Origin: Edaphochlamys debaryana
Lineage: Eukaryota > Chlorophyta > Chlorophyceae > Chlamydomonadales
Direction: 5' to 3'
Assembly (NCBI GenBank): GCA_016858145.1
Contig: JAEHOE010000148.1
Location: 186,001-250,000, forward strand
DNA: 64,000 nucleotides
Both the position numbers and the translations under genes were made by a program. This document shows positions 45,514-57,229 of this stretch, in pieces. The notes under the pieces are model-generated. The model was not told the DNA's origin. It searched no databases and was given only the letters and a program-made list of their open reading frames with translations. Each line of letters begins with the position of its first letter. Within the stretch, counting starts at the first letter, position 1.

Positions 45514-48500
45514 ATGCTTGGCCTATCACGCTTATTATCAACGAGTCTACTTCTTATGCTACTAGCAGTTACGACCTGCGGTGAGCATGGAGGTGGCTTG
45601 GTGTGACCTCGTATAGCGACTCCAGCACATAGACAGCATCACATACGCTAGGCGTCATCATGTGGAATTCTTGCTCACGCCGGGGGAGAACTGTCGCGGT
45701 CTGGGGTCTCATGAAACTGTCGCCGTCGCTTATATTGAGGGCGTGCGGAGCGAACGAGAATGCTCTACTCGGTCCTAGCTTTGTGGCTGCTGAGCGTGGC
45801 TGCTCCGTCTCTGACACGAACCCCCCACCTTGGCATCCCGGCCATCCGTTGCCGGGGCCAACCATGGCCAGACAATCAGGTGGCGTCTCAAGCCGCACTG
45901 CCGCCCAGCCCCACGCCATCAAAGCCACCCGGTCCATCGCCTAGGTGCGCTTCCCGGGGCTTCCCTTTGTCCGAACATATGCTACGCTACGTGCACGTTG
46001 GCGGGACCGGCACGCCCCTCCGCGTGGGCACCTCCCGAGGGCACCTCCCGACGGCCAAGGCTAACCCCCGCCACTTGCCCTCAGGTCACCCTCACCCCCA
46101 AAGCCACCACCGAGTCCACCAGCCCCCCCTAAGCCTCCCCCGTCGCCGCCAAAGCCTCCGAGCCCGCCGCGACCCCCGCTCCCTCCGGGCCCCCCCCCAC
46201 TGCCGCCTGCTCCTCCCCGCCCGCCCCAACCGCCGCAACCGCCCACCCCGCCACCCAAACCGCCACAACCGCCCATCCCACCGCGGTCCAGCCCACAGCT
46301 TGCAAGCAAGCCTCCTTCGCCCAGCCCGCAACCGGCCAGCCCGCCCAGGCCCCCCAGCCCGGCGCCACCGTTTCCGCCGCCCCGGCCCATCAGCCCGGGG
46401 CCACCCACGCCGCCCCGGCCCCCGAGCCCCGGTCCCCCGGGGCCACCGATACCGCCACGCCCGGGGCCGCCGCCGCCGCCCCGGCCACCGAGCCCCCCAA
46501 CTCCACCGCCTCCGCCGCGACCCCCGAGCCCCCCACTCCCAAACCCTCCGCCCCGACCCCCGAGCCCCCCGCTTCCAACCCCTCCGCCCCGACGTCCGAG
46601 CCCCCCGCTCCCAAATCCTCCGCCCCGGCCGCCGAGCCCCCCGCTTCCGAACCCACCGCCCCGGCCCCCAAGCCCGGGCCCTCCTACCCCACCACCCCGG
46701 CCCCCAAGCCCCAGACCCCCAACCCCTCCGCCCCGGCCGCCGAGCCCCCCGCTCCCAAATCCTCCGCCCCGGCCGCCGAGCCCCCCGCTCCCAAATCCTC
46801 CGCCCCGGCCGCCGAGCCCCCCGCTCCCAAATCCTCCGCCCCGGCCGCCGAGCCCCCCGCTCCCAAATCCTCCGCCCCGGCCGCCGAGCCCCCCGCTTCC
46901 GAACCCACCGCCCCGGCCCCCAAGCCCTGGCCCTCCTACCCCACCGCCCAAACCGCCGGGGCCTCCCAAGCCTCCAAGCCCTCGCCCCCCGCCACCGAGC
47001 CCCAAGCCTCCACTTCCTAGCCCGCCAAGCCCACAGCCGCCCAGCCCTAGCCCCAAACCCTCCCCGCCAAGCCCTCCACCTAGGTGAGCTGTACGGCATG
47101 CGTCTGGGCAGAAGCCTGTAAAGCTTAGTCCCTCTTCAAGATTATGCATTGTAACACACAGTTCAGAAAAATTAAATCGAGTAGGTTGAGGATGGTAGTG
47201 AACGTTTTCCTCCCTTGTTGCCGTCCTCCGCAGACCACCCCCGACTCCCCAGCCCCCCAGTCCCCAACCAGCTCCCCCGCCCTCGCCACGGCCTCTCCTG
47301 CCACCGCGGCCGCCCCGGCCCCCTCGGTCTCCGAACCCTCCACCCGTGCCGCCTCCGTCCCCTCCACAGCCTCCCCAGCCGCCGCCGCAACCCCCCACGC
47401 CCCCCGAGCCCCCGCAACCGCCGTCCCCGCCCCCCTCGCCTCCCGATCCGCCAGTGGCCCCGTCGCCCCCCGATCACCCAAGTGGTCCCCCACGCCCCCC
47501 AAGTCCCCCTCGACCGCCGCCCAGCCCGCCCATGTGAGCAGTCGTACCGCTACCGTACAATGTCGCCGCAGTACTGATGGCAAGCGCTGGGGCCTGCCCT
47601 CTTGTTCAGACGCTCCCAGCTTGGCGTTTGGAGGCCAATTTCTGGCCGTGGCTTGGAGGGAGTGGCGTCCTACCGGTATCAGTCTCTTTGTTGGGCCCCG
47701 CCCCATAGTCCGATGTCAACGTGTCTTCCCGCCATTGCCCGTTGGCCCGTTCTGCAGAGATCCGTTGAACAACTTTCCGTACATGCAATGCGCCTACACC
47801 TCGGCTACGTGTACGTCAAACTCGATCCGGATCCGTGTCCGGGAGCCCACCAACACGCCGAACATGTCGACGATCTGCTTTGAGGCATACAAGTGGGTGG
47901 CATAGGTGGTAGCTATGCGGAAGGGCGCAATGACGCCGTGGTTTCCCGCTGTGCGAATAGTGCGAGCGTACGACCCATCCTAGATAGAAGCCGCTCTCGA
48001 CTCCCCCCATGTACAGCCGCTTTCCGCTGCGCGACTCCTCTCGCTCAGGCAAATGCGTTTCCCGCCCATGTTGGCCCGTCCATCCACGCAGGCTCACTAC
48101 CACGCCGTACTTCGCGCCGGGCACCGACAACAGGAATTGCGCAGATCAGACTACTGCTGGATCCATCAAGGTGTGGCCTGGTATGACATGGCATGTCGAG
48201 GAGCGAGGGGGGGTGCAGTGGCTGGAGAACTGGGAGGGTCGGCTTCCGGTCCCTACAACGTGCATGCTCGTATCAGGGCTAGGGCGGTTAGATCTCGTTC
48301 GATTCCTGATGATATTAACGGCTCCTTTCCGCGATTCCCGCCAACCTTACTTGCCTTCCCCAGGAGCTTCGCATCCGTTCTAGTAAGCCATGTGTACGGC
48401 TAATACGGCAGGGTGTGGCGGACCAGACCGACCCGGGGCCTCCCGGTTCTCAGCCAATGGGAAAGAAGGAGAGAATGGGAGCAATAGGGCTAGCTCCTTC

Positions 48501-50408
48501 GTGTCGAACCCCACCTGCTTGCAGCCGAGGGCAGCCTACCTGACATTGCAAGCATCCGCCTGTGCGTGCAGACTTCGCTCTGCCAGACGCCTACGCCCTG
48601 CTCGACAACCAGACCGTGGGCGGTAAGCAGCGTGCCGCCCTTGCAAGATTGCAGCCGGGTTGAGCTAGATCTGGATCTGGATCTGGATCTGGATCCATGG
48701 TGTCCGTCGGAGGGATGCGGGGATGCTGCAAGGCTCGGGCGCATGCAGGACGGGCCCTGGTGGGAACAGGCGTGTGAAGCATCCGACCCCCCGGAAATTG
48801 AGCGGGCCTATCCGGTCCACCAACCATCTGCCTCCCTCCCGGCGCCGCCGCTGCCTTGCTTTCCCACAGGGTTCACGTGGATCGGCAATACAATTACTAT
48901 CCCCATCAACCGGACCTTTCTGAACCACGTCAACCTTTCCTTCGTGGTCTGCTTGGTGGCCCCAGTTTCATTCGTCAAGATGCACCAGTGAGCAAGGCCC
49001 GGACGCTTTGAGGGCTTTGCCAGGGCACCGTCTTTAGCCTTGCTTGATGTACGTGCGCAAAGCTCCACGGCCCCTGTCTGGTTACATGAGTGCCCAACCA
49101 TCCGCCCTTCGATGCCCCAGGGTTGATTCATTCCCCCTCGGATTGCTCCCTACCTGCCTCGTCCCCTCCCCCTTCTCCCCCAGATCGCTGCGTCAGCGTG
49201 AGGCCTACCACTACAATGTGACGCTCCCCCGGGGGGAGGGGCGCTGCATCCAACCCACGGACGGGAGCACGCTCCCGGACTGCATATACCACATGGAGAA
49301 CTGGGAGTTTGATTACGCCTTCATTCCCGCCACAAACGCTAGCCTGCCGTGCTGCCCCGTGTGCAAGGACAGCTACTTCAACTGGTACCTCATCACAAAC
49401 ACCAGCAGTGAGTTTTCTCTTATCAATGTGTGCTTAGACACATCGCGTTGGGGGCTAAGATTAAGCTGTACGACGAGCGCCGTACGGGCAATTTTTCTAG
49501 ACAAAGGTTCAGACAAAGGTTTGCGAAGGCGAGAGGCGAAAGCGAGAGGCGAATGCGATAGTAGCACGGGGGACTGGGACGCGCTGCGTGCCAGAAGGGG
49601 GAAGCATGTTGATTGGGCAACCTCCCCCTGTGCTGCGCCACAGGTATATGTCAGAATGGAACGGTGGACAACACGACCGATGTGTCCTGCACGCTCACAG
49701 GCTCTTTCTCGGTACGGTTGTACGGCTGTACGGCCGAGTACGGCGTGTGGTCGCGGAGGACTGCAACGGTTCCAAGGGCTGCCTGCTGCAGGGTCTGACG
49801 AGCTGTGCATGGGCTCAGGAGGACAAGCAGGACCTTTCTTACTGGTTTGACTGACACAATCTACCTTAACCCCTCGCAGACCTGCCCTGTCATCAAACGC
49901 GGACTTACCGGCTACAACTGCTACCGAGGCGCCACCACCACGTGCGGACTCCAGATCCCTACGGGGACCCTCCCCTTCAACCCCACGTACCAATCCATGA
50001 TGAACACCTTCGGAAACAAGAACACGGCATCGGTGAGCGAGGACATACACCTACCACTCAACTGACGGCGTTGCCAATTCTGCGGCTGCTGAACCTTGCG
50101 ATGTGGGGGGCAACGCTGACAGTCCCCATCGCACACGCCTCATCATACGCAGGCGGCCTGCTTCAGCGCGTGCAGCAACACCCTGACGTACAACTGGTCA
50201 GTATGGGCTGGCAGGCAGTGGGCTGGCTGCTCAATAACAGGCCAAACAGGACGAACCGACCGGGCACCGTAGCAATACCCCCGCCCCTTGCACCGCACCG
50301 CTCAAGTAAGCATGGAGAAGGCCGGCCCCTCACTTGGCCCTCATTGCCCCGCCCCTTGCTTGCAGGTGCACAAAGAACCAGACTCGCGCCTACGACTACT
50401 GCTGCTAG
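45514..50408 (+). CDS. Pherophorin C (extracellular-matrix hydroxyproline-rich glycoprotein)
   Basis: Exons 45514-45580, 45893-45944, 46085-47083, 47234-47533, 47758-47892, 48092-48170, 48364-48382, 48572-48622, 48870-48987, 49184-49407, 49644-49711, 49880-50032, 50153-50196 and 50366-50408 (TAG) join in phase to about 783 residues. Exon 1 is a signal peptide (MLGLSRLLSTSLLLMLLAVT). Exons 2-4 form a rod of about 450 residues, longer than in B, with a 12-residue PPRPPSPPLPNP repeat. The domain shows FPYMQCAYTSATCTSNSI, FTWIGNTITIPINRTF, PCCPVCKDSY, TCPVIKRGLTGYNCYRGATT, ending RAYDYCC. Compared with A and B there are two extra rod introns and one extra domain intron (49408-49643). An alternative start at 45760 encodes a different signal-like peptide (MLYSVLALWLLSVAAPS) in frame with the rod without an intron, so the N-terminus is uncertain. 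Confidence 0.92.
46598..46910 (+). repeat. 36-bp repeat in the rod of pherophorin C
   Basis: About five to six nearly identical 36-base units encode PPRPPSPPLPNP. Several copies between 46735 and 46880 look identical at the nucleotide level, suggesting recent expansion. Confidence 0.8.
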
Positions 50409-51558
50409 CACTCAGCAGCCCCGCCCGCCCATCAGCTCTCTGGATGGAGGAGCGAGCCTCGCTCGGCGCTGTCTTGTGGACACAGGCCGGCTTTGGACCC
50501 GTCTGTGGGGCTTGCCGTCGGGCCGGGCCTGGATGGCGTCTGGGCCACTGGCCGGTGGCACCGACCCATGGGTCAGGCCTTACTGGCGGCGGCGACTCCA
50601 GTCCGTGGCGTCGTGTGGCGAGCGGCCCCGACAGCAGGCGCTGTCTCTCGGACGCAGCAGGGCGGGGGCCGGGGAGTGGCCCCGACAGGCGCTGGATGGG
50701 CGGCTGGCTGGCAGAACTGACCTAGACCTAATTGGGGGGCGTAGCAGCCAGCTTGACATGACAGGCGGACCCTTTACTTTGCTAGATAGAGGGATGCCTC
50801 CGCTCGCAGGCATGAGGCCTTGAATCAGGCTGGGGCCTCAAGCTGGAGGCCCTGCCCTCGGCATAATGTTGCGGGGGCAACAACTTGAGGGCATCTGTCT
50901 ACCGTGGAGGGGAGGGGGGCTCCTGCTGCGGTTCTTGATCGGGTGGGGGCTTGGCAAGCCAGGCCTGGCTTGGTGCCCTGAGGTTGTAGCGCTGGTGTGG
51001 GAAGGAACTTCAGAATGGAGTAGCGTTTCGTGTATGGGTCATGGCTCGCATGCATGTGCACACCCGTCTCTACGAATGAACGAGGTCACTGAAAATTGTC
51101 GTCTCGAGCTCGAAACTGTTGTTCTCACAGGACCAGCGCTTGGGCAAGTGTAGAGATTAGGCCTAGGTACCGTAGTGTGGATGACTGTGGGTGTCCCCAG
51201 TGAGTGGCCCAGTCGCCTTTGCAAATTGGCTTCCGGGCCGCCAGGAGAAGCACATCACGAGAGTTTTCGTTGCCAGCCGGTCTGTCCCGGCGGCTTTTAC
51301 TAGCGGCCCCTTGCTCGCTTGTGGATGGGGCGTAGGCTAGCTCAGTGTGATGAGGGCAGTGCTGTGGGCTGCTGTTCCCATCCCGTGAGGCCGAAGCTAG
51401 CTAGGTGCAAGCATGGACAGGGCAACAGGCAGGTCATCAGACCGCGAGGGGTTGACTCTTGTAAAGCAAGGCTCGCGGGCGTGTATTGCGTTCCCGGCCC
51501 TCTCCACAGCAGCCAGCAGCAGGTCTTGCCACGACTCCACCCCCAGCCATCCTCATCA
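50409..51558. other. Intergenic region between convergent pherophorin C and SGNH hydrolase genes
   Basis: Contains the 3' UTR of pherophorin C. Bases 50558-50795 are similar to the 3' flank of pherophorin A. A TGTAA at 51460 fits a polyadenylation signal for the plus strand. No gene was seen. Confidence 0.55.
51460..51464 (+). promoter_or_regulatory. Candidate TGTAA polyadenylation signal of pherophorin C
   Basis: TGTAA, the volvocine polyadenylation signal, lies about 1.05 kb after the stop codon of pherophorin C and just before the opposite-strand stop of the SGNH gene at 51559. The implied 3' UTR is long but within the range seen in these algae. Confidence 0.35.
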
Positions 51559-54500
51559 TCATCGCTCTCTCCCCTCCTCTTCATCCGTATCCCCGCCCTG
51601 CTCCTCCTCCTCCTCCTCGTCGTCGTCAACCCAGCCCTTGCCGCCCCGGCCCGCGCCCTCCGGGTCCGCCACCGCCCGCACCACCAGCCCTAGGAGCTTG
51701 AAGGCTCTGCCCCCACGGCCCGGTGCGGTGCGCACCTGCACCACACACGTTGACGAGGCCGTCACCTGCGGGGGCGGAGGGGGGAGCGGGCAGAGGGAGG
51801 AGGGCACAAAAGGCGTGTGGCGAAGCGCGGCGGCGCGCGGTTGGCGAGTGGATGGTAGGCGAAGAGGTGAAGAGGGCGAGAGGCGAGAGATACTGTAACC
51901 AAGGGCCGCGTGCCCTAGCTAGCTGCTTGCTCCCACGCACTGACCGGGAGGCTACGGGTCTTGGGCACGCTCGAGTGGTCTCGCTGGAAGGAGTCGACCG
52001 TCACAGCCTGCGCATAAATGTGAGGATGGCGCGGGATGTATGGACAAACGGACAAACGAAAGAACACTGTACCCTGTACTGCAGTCTGATGTAACGTCTC
52101 AAACCTCTTGCTTGAAGCCTGCTGTGAACTAACCGAGCTCGGCCTCAACACGCTTGCCCCCTCAAGCACGCACGCACGCACCTCGCACTCGCAGCCCGCC
52201 AGGCAGCTGATCTCCGCCTCGCCCCAGCCCTCGTACGACGCCAGGTACGACAGCTCCAGGGCGGTTGGCCCCGTGGCCCCGGGCAGGCGCGTGTCCACCT
52301 GCAGCTGCAGCAGGGACCCAGGCGCGGCCGCCACCAGGCCTGGGGGGGATGGGGGGTGCGGCGGGCAGCAGATGAAGGTGAGAAGGAGGGTGGACGGTGT
52401 GACTTAGGAGGGCCCCTGCTGCCCCTCCGCACAATGCTCCCCTTGACGCTCGCTCCCCAGAGCCGCCAACCTTTTCCGCTTCCCGTTACTTTGCTCGCGT
52501 GCCGTAACCGCATAACGGCAACTGCCCGGCCCTTGACGCTCGTTTCCCTCACCTGGCCGCAGCCTGCTCCTCTGGTTGGCGTCGTGGTGCACCAGCGCCC
52601 AGCCCTCGGCCCGCACCACGGGCAGGTAGCGGGGGGGGAGGCCCTGCGCCGCGGTGCCGTGCGCCAGGTCGGGGCGGGCGAGCTCGCCCTGACGACAGGA
52701 GGTGGAAAGGTGGGGCGTGGGAGGAAGGGGTGAGGGGAACACGACGATAGAGCCGTGACTGGGCAAGCGGCGCTAGCGGCCCCAAGCCCGTCGTCCCGGC
52801 TAAGTCGGGATTAATCAGCCCTGAGGCCCTGAGTGCGGCCTATGCCTGCTGGATGGTGCCCATCCCCCTGGTCCACACACCTGCATGTAGCAGCGTTTGA
52901 CAAACACCGCATGCCCGCTGGGGAAGATGGGGCGGGAGGGGATGGCCAGGCTGCGGCCGCGCGTGCCGCCGCTACGCCGCTTGGGGTCCTCCCCTTTGTC
53001 CCCCTCCTCCTCCTGGTCGCCCCCCCTCCCCTTGTACTCGTCCACCTTGCTGCCCCGTTCCCCCAGCGCCGCCTGTGCCCGCTGCAGCGCTGTCCAAAGG
53101 AGGTCCGCAAAGAGGCGCTTCCCCAACTGGTTGGGGTGGATGTGGTCCTTCATAAACTGCAGGGCCCGCATGGGTAAGGATTTCGGGGGCAGGTGGCAGG
53201 TGGGGGCAGGTGGGGGCAGGTGGGGGTTTGTGTTCGAGGGAGAGACGAGAAGGTGGCATGTGAGGGGCTGACATGCTGTACGTACGACAACTCCATGCAG
53301 AGCGTATGCATGTTGGGCACAAATGAAAGGCCAAACATGGGGGACTAGGTACCCAAGCTAGGTCCCGATTACGATAGAGCCATTCCAGACCTATGCCCGG
53401 CTGCCCAGCGCCATGCCCTCACTCACCTGCATCAGCCCCTCTCCCCACCTCCCTCTTGCTCACCGTGGACAGGAACTCGCATGCCGCCACGCCCTGGCTT
53501 GGAAAGTCGCCCAACTCCATGCCCCTGCGTGTAAACGGTGCGGCAGTGCATATGACCCTCGCCAAGCAATCTCAGCGCCCAAGAACGGTCGCACGTATAG
53601 CCCTCTCCCGCCTCCCTCGTCCTGCGCCGCCCTCGTTACCTGATCAGCAGGTCCCCAACTGAGATCAGGTTGATGCCGTACGTCTCGGCTGCGCAACACA
53701 GCACAACGTGCACCTCCGAATGAAGGGGAGGCATCACGCCCAAAGCCCTGATGCTGCTCGCCAAGCCTACCCGCCCTCTTCAGCCCCTTGCCACTTCTCA
53801 TTCTGCTATGCAACGTGTGCCCCAGGCGCCCGTTCAAACCGCCATCCTGAAATCCAGGGCCTCACCGATCTTCTTCTGCTTCCAGGGGGTCCCCCAGGTC
53901 TTGGTGAGCTGGTGCTCAAAGCCCGCGGCCCCGGGGGCACACTCGGTCGCACACGAGCTGCGGTGCAGGCAGTCCAGCCTGGGTAGGGAGCGGGAGGGGG
54001 GGATGCGGATTGAGAGGAGCCCCCGCCCCCCATGCAACTGCTCCGTCCGCGTGCTACAGCTCCTCATACTCCTGCTCTTCATTCCGCGCTTACCTGGCGT
54101 GGTCATTGGTGTTTACGACGAAGGCACTGCGGGGGGTGGCCGTAGATGAGGTGGCGGGAAAGGCTCATCGGTCGCCTGAGATGAATGGAGAAACACGCCT
54201 GCACTTGTCCTAATGGGGACGCGCCTTGTCATCCCTCTTAAGGTGTCCATCAAAACCCCCCGGTCGTACAACGCCGTACGGTACCGTACCTGTTGAACAT
54301 GATGACGGTGGGCCGGGCTGCGTGCGGTGAGCGCACTGCCGCCAGGCGCAGCAGCGTGGTGACCACCTGGGGTCGGCGAATGGACGGAGGGGAGGCCCGG
54401 CTGAGGCAGACTTGAAGCAAGGTAGGTGCACTGGGCGGGGTGGGGGTCAGTGGGGAAGGAATCGGCTGTGCAGCTGTACGGCATCGCGCATGACTGCCAC

Positions 54501-56059
54501 GCTACGCGCAGATGGAGTCTCGCCTGCTCCAGGGAGGTCGGGTTGCCCGAGGCGCCCAGGTTCTCCAGCAGAATGAGATCCACGGGGTCCGGCACTGGAT
54601 AAGGAATCAAACCAAGCAGTCAATCAGCGGCGAGTTCATGACACCAGGGGCAAACGGGCGTTTCATCATCATCAGGCCAAACGTCCGTGCTTGCACGCTC
54701 CCGCAATCAAGCGGGCCCTTCGTGGGACAGCTCCGTCCGCTCCCTCCTCCGACGACCCACCCGAGCTCTCGTAGCACCCCGCCAGCAGTGCCGCCAGCGA
54801 CGCCGCCGACCGGCCCCCGTTGGCGAACAGATGGTCGGGTCCCGCCGCGGGCCATGAGGCGTTGAGGTCTCGCATGAAGAGCGTGCCCCAGCCCACCTGT
54901 CGAGGGACGTGGGAGGCAACGGGGGCAAGACGGAAGGTGGGGAGGCCGAGGGGGCTGAGAGGGGTGAGAGGAGGAGTGGCAGATCGTGCCCTAGCCCCCT
55001 GAGCAAGGAAGGCAAGGTGAGCAAGGAGGGGGTGAAGAGGGTTAAGGAAAGCGTGGCGGGTTGAAGCGAGCGTTGTGTGGAGGGCAAGGTAGGCGAGGGG
55101 GATGAGGGCTGAATGTGAGAGAGGAAGGCAATCATGGCGAAAGCCAGTCCATCACGCCCCGGGCGCCATGGAGTGCGTGCGGGTCTCGTCTGCACCTCTG
55201 CCGCGCGCCAAGCGTAAACACGGGTCCAGCTCCAACCGAAGCCCCAGCGCGGTGCCATGCCCTCCCCTTGACAGGGCCGGCTTAGTTGTTCTCCTTGTAA
55301 ACTGCCCCCTGGCTGGTGTCCTCCAAGCCCCCCCCCGTCCCACTCACCTCCTTGCCCGCCTCACAGAACTCCGGCGGGTAGCCGCGGGCGTCGATAATGA
55401 ACTGGGAAGAGGGAGAGGGAAGGGGAAGGGACAGGGACAGATGAAAGCTGAGAAGCGGTCACAGCTAGCAGGGCAACATCCACGGCATCTGCAGCTTTCC
55501 GTCTGGGACAGCAACCCGGGGCCCCTTATAGTAGCACAGATGTCTGTGCCAGTTCCAAGAAACCAAACCCGCCAGCCTCATCGCTTGCCTGCCGGCCCGC
55601 CTCCGTGTAGCAGCCCGCGTGGGTGGCGACCACGGAGCTGCCCCAGGCCATGACGCGGATGGCCGCACCCGAGCTCAGCTTGGCGAGCAGTGGCCGGAAC
55701 TGTTCGGGCGTCTCCACCACCTGAGGTGGGGAGAGCGCGCGCGGGTGAGGGTGCGGCGATAGGCACGGGGGCGTCTTGCGGGGGTGAGGCGGCACGCCAA
55801 GGTGCGTCGGGCGCGACTTGAGGTTACGTTGTGCAGCCCGCGTACAACCATTCTGTTGATATCATCCAGTGCTGATGTGTTTTATACCGTTCAAACGGAG
55901 TGAAGACCGAGTCTGCCGGGCGCTCACCATGCCCGAATCCAGCATGCGCTGAGTCCAGAACGGCCGCGAGTCATTGTTTGCGGGTCCAGCATGTGTGCGT
56001 TCTCCATAAGAGAGCACGAGCAGCAGCGATAGCAGTCGCCCGCCCGCCACTCGCGCCAT
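51559..56059 (-). CDS. Secreted SGNH/GDSL-type hydrolase
   Basis: Fourteen exons in transcript order: 55928-56059, 55589-55720, 55348-55401, 54761-54896, 54506-54594, 54290-54366, 54094-54126, 53866-53978, 53640-53688, 53464-53524, 52881-53156, 52553-52688, 52182-52339, 51559-51765. They join in phase to 550 residues. The N-terminus (MARVAGGRLLSLLLVLSYGE) is a signal peptide. Block I is RVMAWGSSVV (GSS rather than GDS, with the Ser as likely nucleophile), the block II Gly is probably LFANGGRSA, block III is FVVNTNDHAR, and the catalytic Asp/His motif is KDHIHPNQLGKRLF in exon 11. VDLILLENLG fits the strand before block III. The C-terminal 120 residues (ALELSYLASYEGWGEAEISC, then an acidic DDDEEEEEE tail) look like a separate beta-rich module. 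Exon 2 ends in a GC donor (CAG|GCAAGC). The substrate is unknown; an extracellular ester such as an acetylated wall glycan is possible. Confidence 0.84.
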
Positions 56060-57229
56060 CGAGTCGCGCTACGGGTCTTCCGCAGCTCGGCTCTTCATCG
56101 AGCTCCTCAGTCGTTAAGAGGCACAGCTCCTAGATAAGATCTAGCCATGTGTCTGTGGTTGTTACTCGAGGGGTTTGTACATGGCTGGCCGTCGACATCG
56201 CTAGTTTACTGCACATGTGCTGAACGGTCGGAAGCAACCCTTGCTTTGAAACAGCTTGTGCGTGGGAAGACATTGAAACGTGCTCTGAGAGGCAACAAGT
56301 ACGGCTGCGGGCGGTTGAGGGCACAACCGTGGGCAGGGCCCTTCACGAACGTCCCTCTCTCAAGTCCCGCCGTCGACGTTAATTTCGGTCTACCCATCGA
56401 CAGGGCCTGGCAAGCCGCCAATCTCCACACTTAGCTCTCCACACTTAGCTCCCCAAATAATGCTATTGCCCTCCTGCTATGTTACCCGTTACGTGCATTG
56501 AAAGCCCCAGCGCGTCCTGGGGCGTGCCACCCGCATGCACCATGCGAGTTTTGAACGTTGCCGACGGCTGCCCCTAGAGCCCGCACCCCGACAACACGCC
56601 ATGTTCTTCTTGCTTCCAACCCTGACAACAAACCGCTCTATGTTGTGCCTTCAGGAACGCTTCTGGCCACAGAAGACACCTAAGTGCGCAACCTTGCCGA
56701 ACCATGCACATGCAATGCCTGCAGAGTGGTCAGGCTCATATCGGTACCATTGCCTCTCGAATCAACAGCTGCGACACCCCCACACACAGTGATCTGTCCC
56801 CAGAGAAGCAGAGCAGAGTCGACCGGCTAAGAAAGGCTGAGAACCTGAAGAGTTGCTACGGGCCCTCCAATCCGGCCCAGGCCGCTACCTAACAACCTCC
56901 ACGACTCACAGGAAGAAGCAACCCCACCATTCGCCTAAGTGACAATCAATGCAAAGCGCAAATGCACACACCGGCCGACGGCCAGTAGGCCCATCGCGCC
57001 CCTGCCAACTAACCATCGACGCCCCGAGCTAGTTCGGTCCAACCCTGCTGTGGACGTCCAATTGCAAGACCGGCGGCACCAGCCCCATGCCTGATTGGCA
57101 CAGCTCCACAGCCCTGCGCGCCTCTCCTTTGTACACGTCACCGCCCGCACTCCGGCATCGTGCTGTACCGCCAAGCCACTGCTGCCAAGCCAGACCCTGC
57201 GCCCGTACGGCAGATCCACCGCGATCCAC
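56060..57229. other. Promoter of the SGNH gene and 3' flank of the F-box/LRR gene
   Basis: Both neighbouring genes are on the minus strand. The part nearest 56060 should be the SGNH promoter and the part nearest 57229 the 3' UTR of the F-box/LRR gene. Only short ORFs are present, and neither a TATA box nor a minus-strand TGTAA was found. Confidence 0.5.

Noticed and set aside
45760..47121. Plus-strand 453-residue ORF read as one protein
   Set aside because: Only its first ~60 residues are in the pherophorin rod frame. After 45944 it becomes an Arg/His-rich shadow, whereas the rod continues in frame via a splice to 46085.
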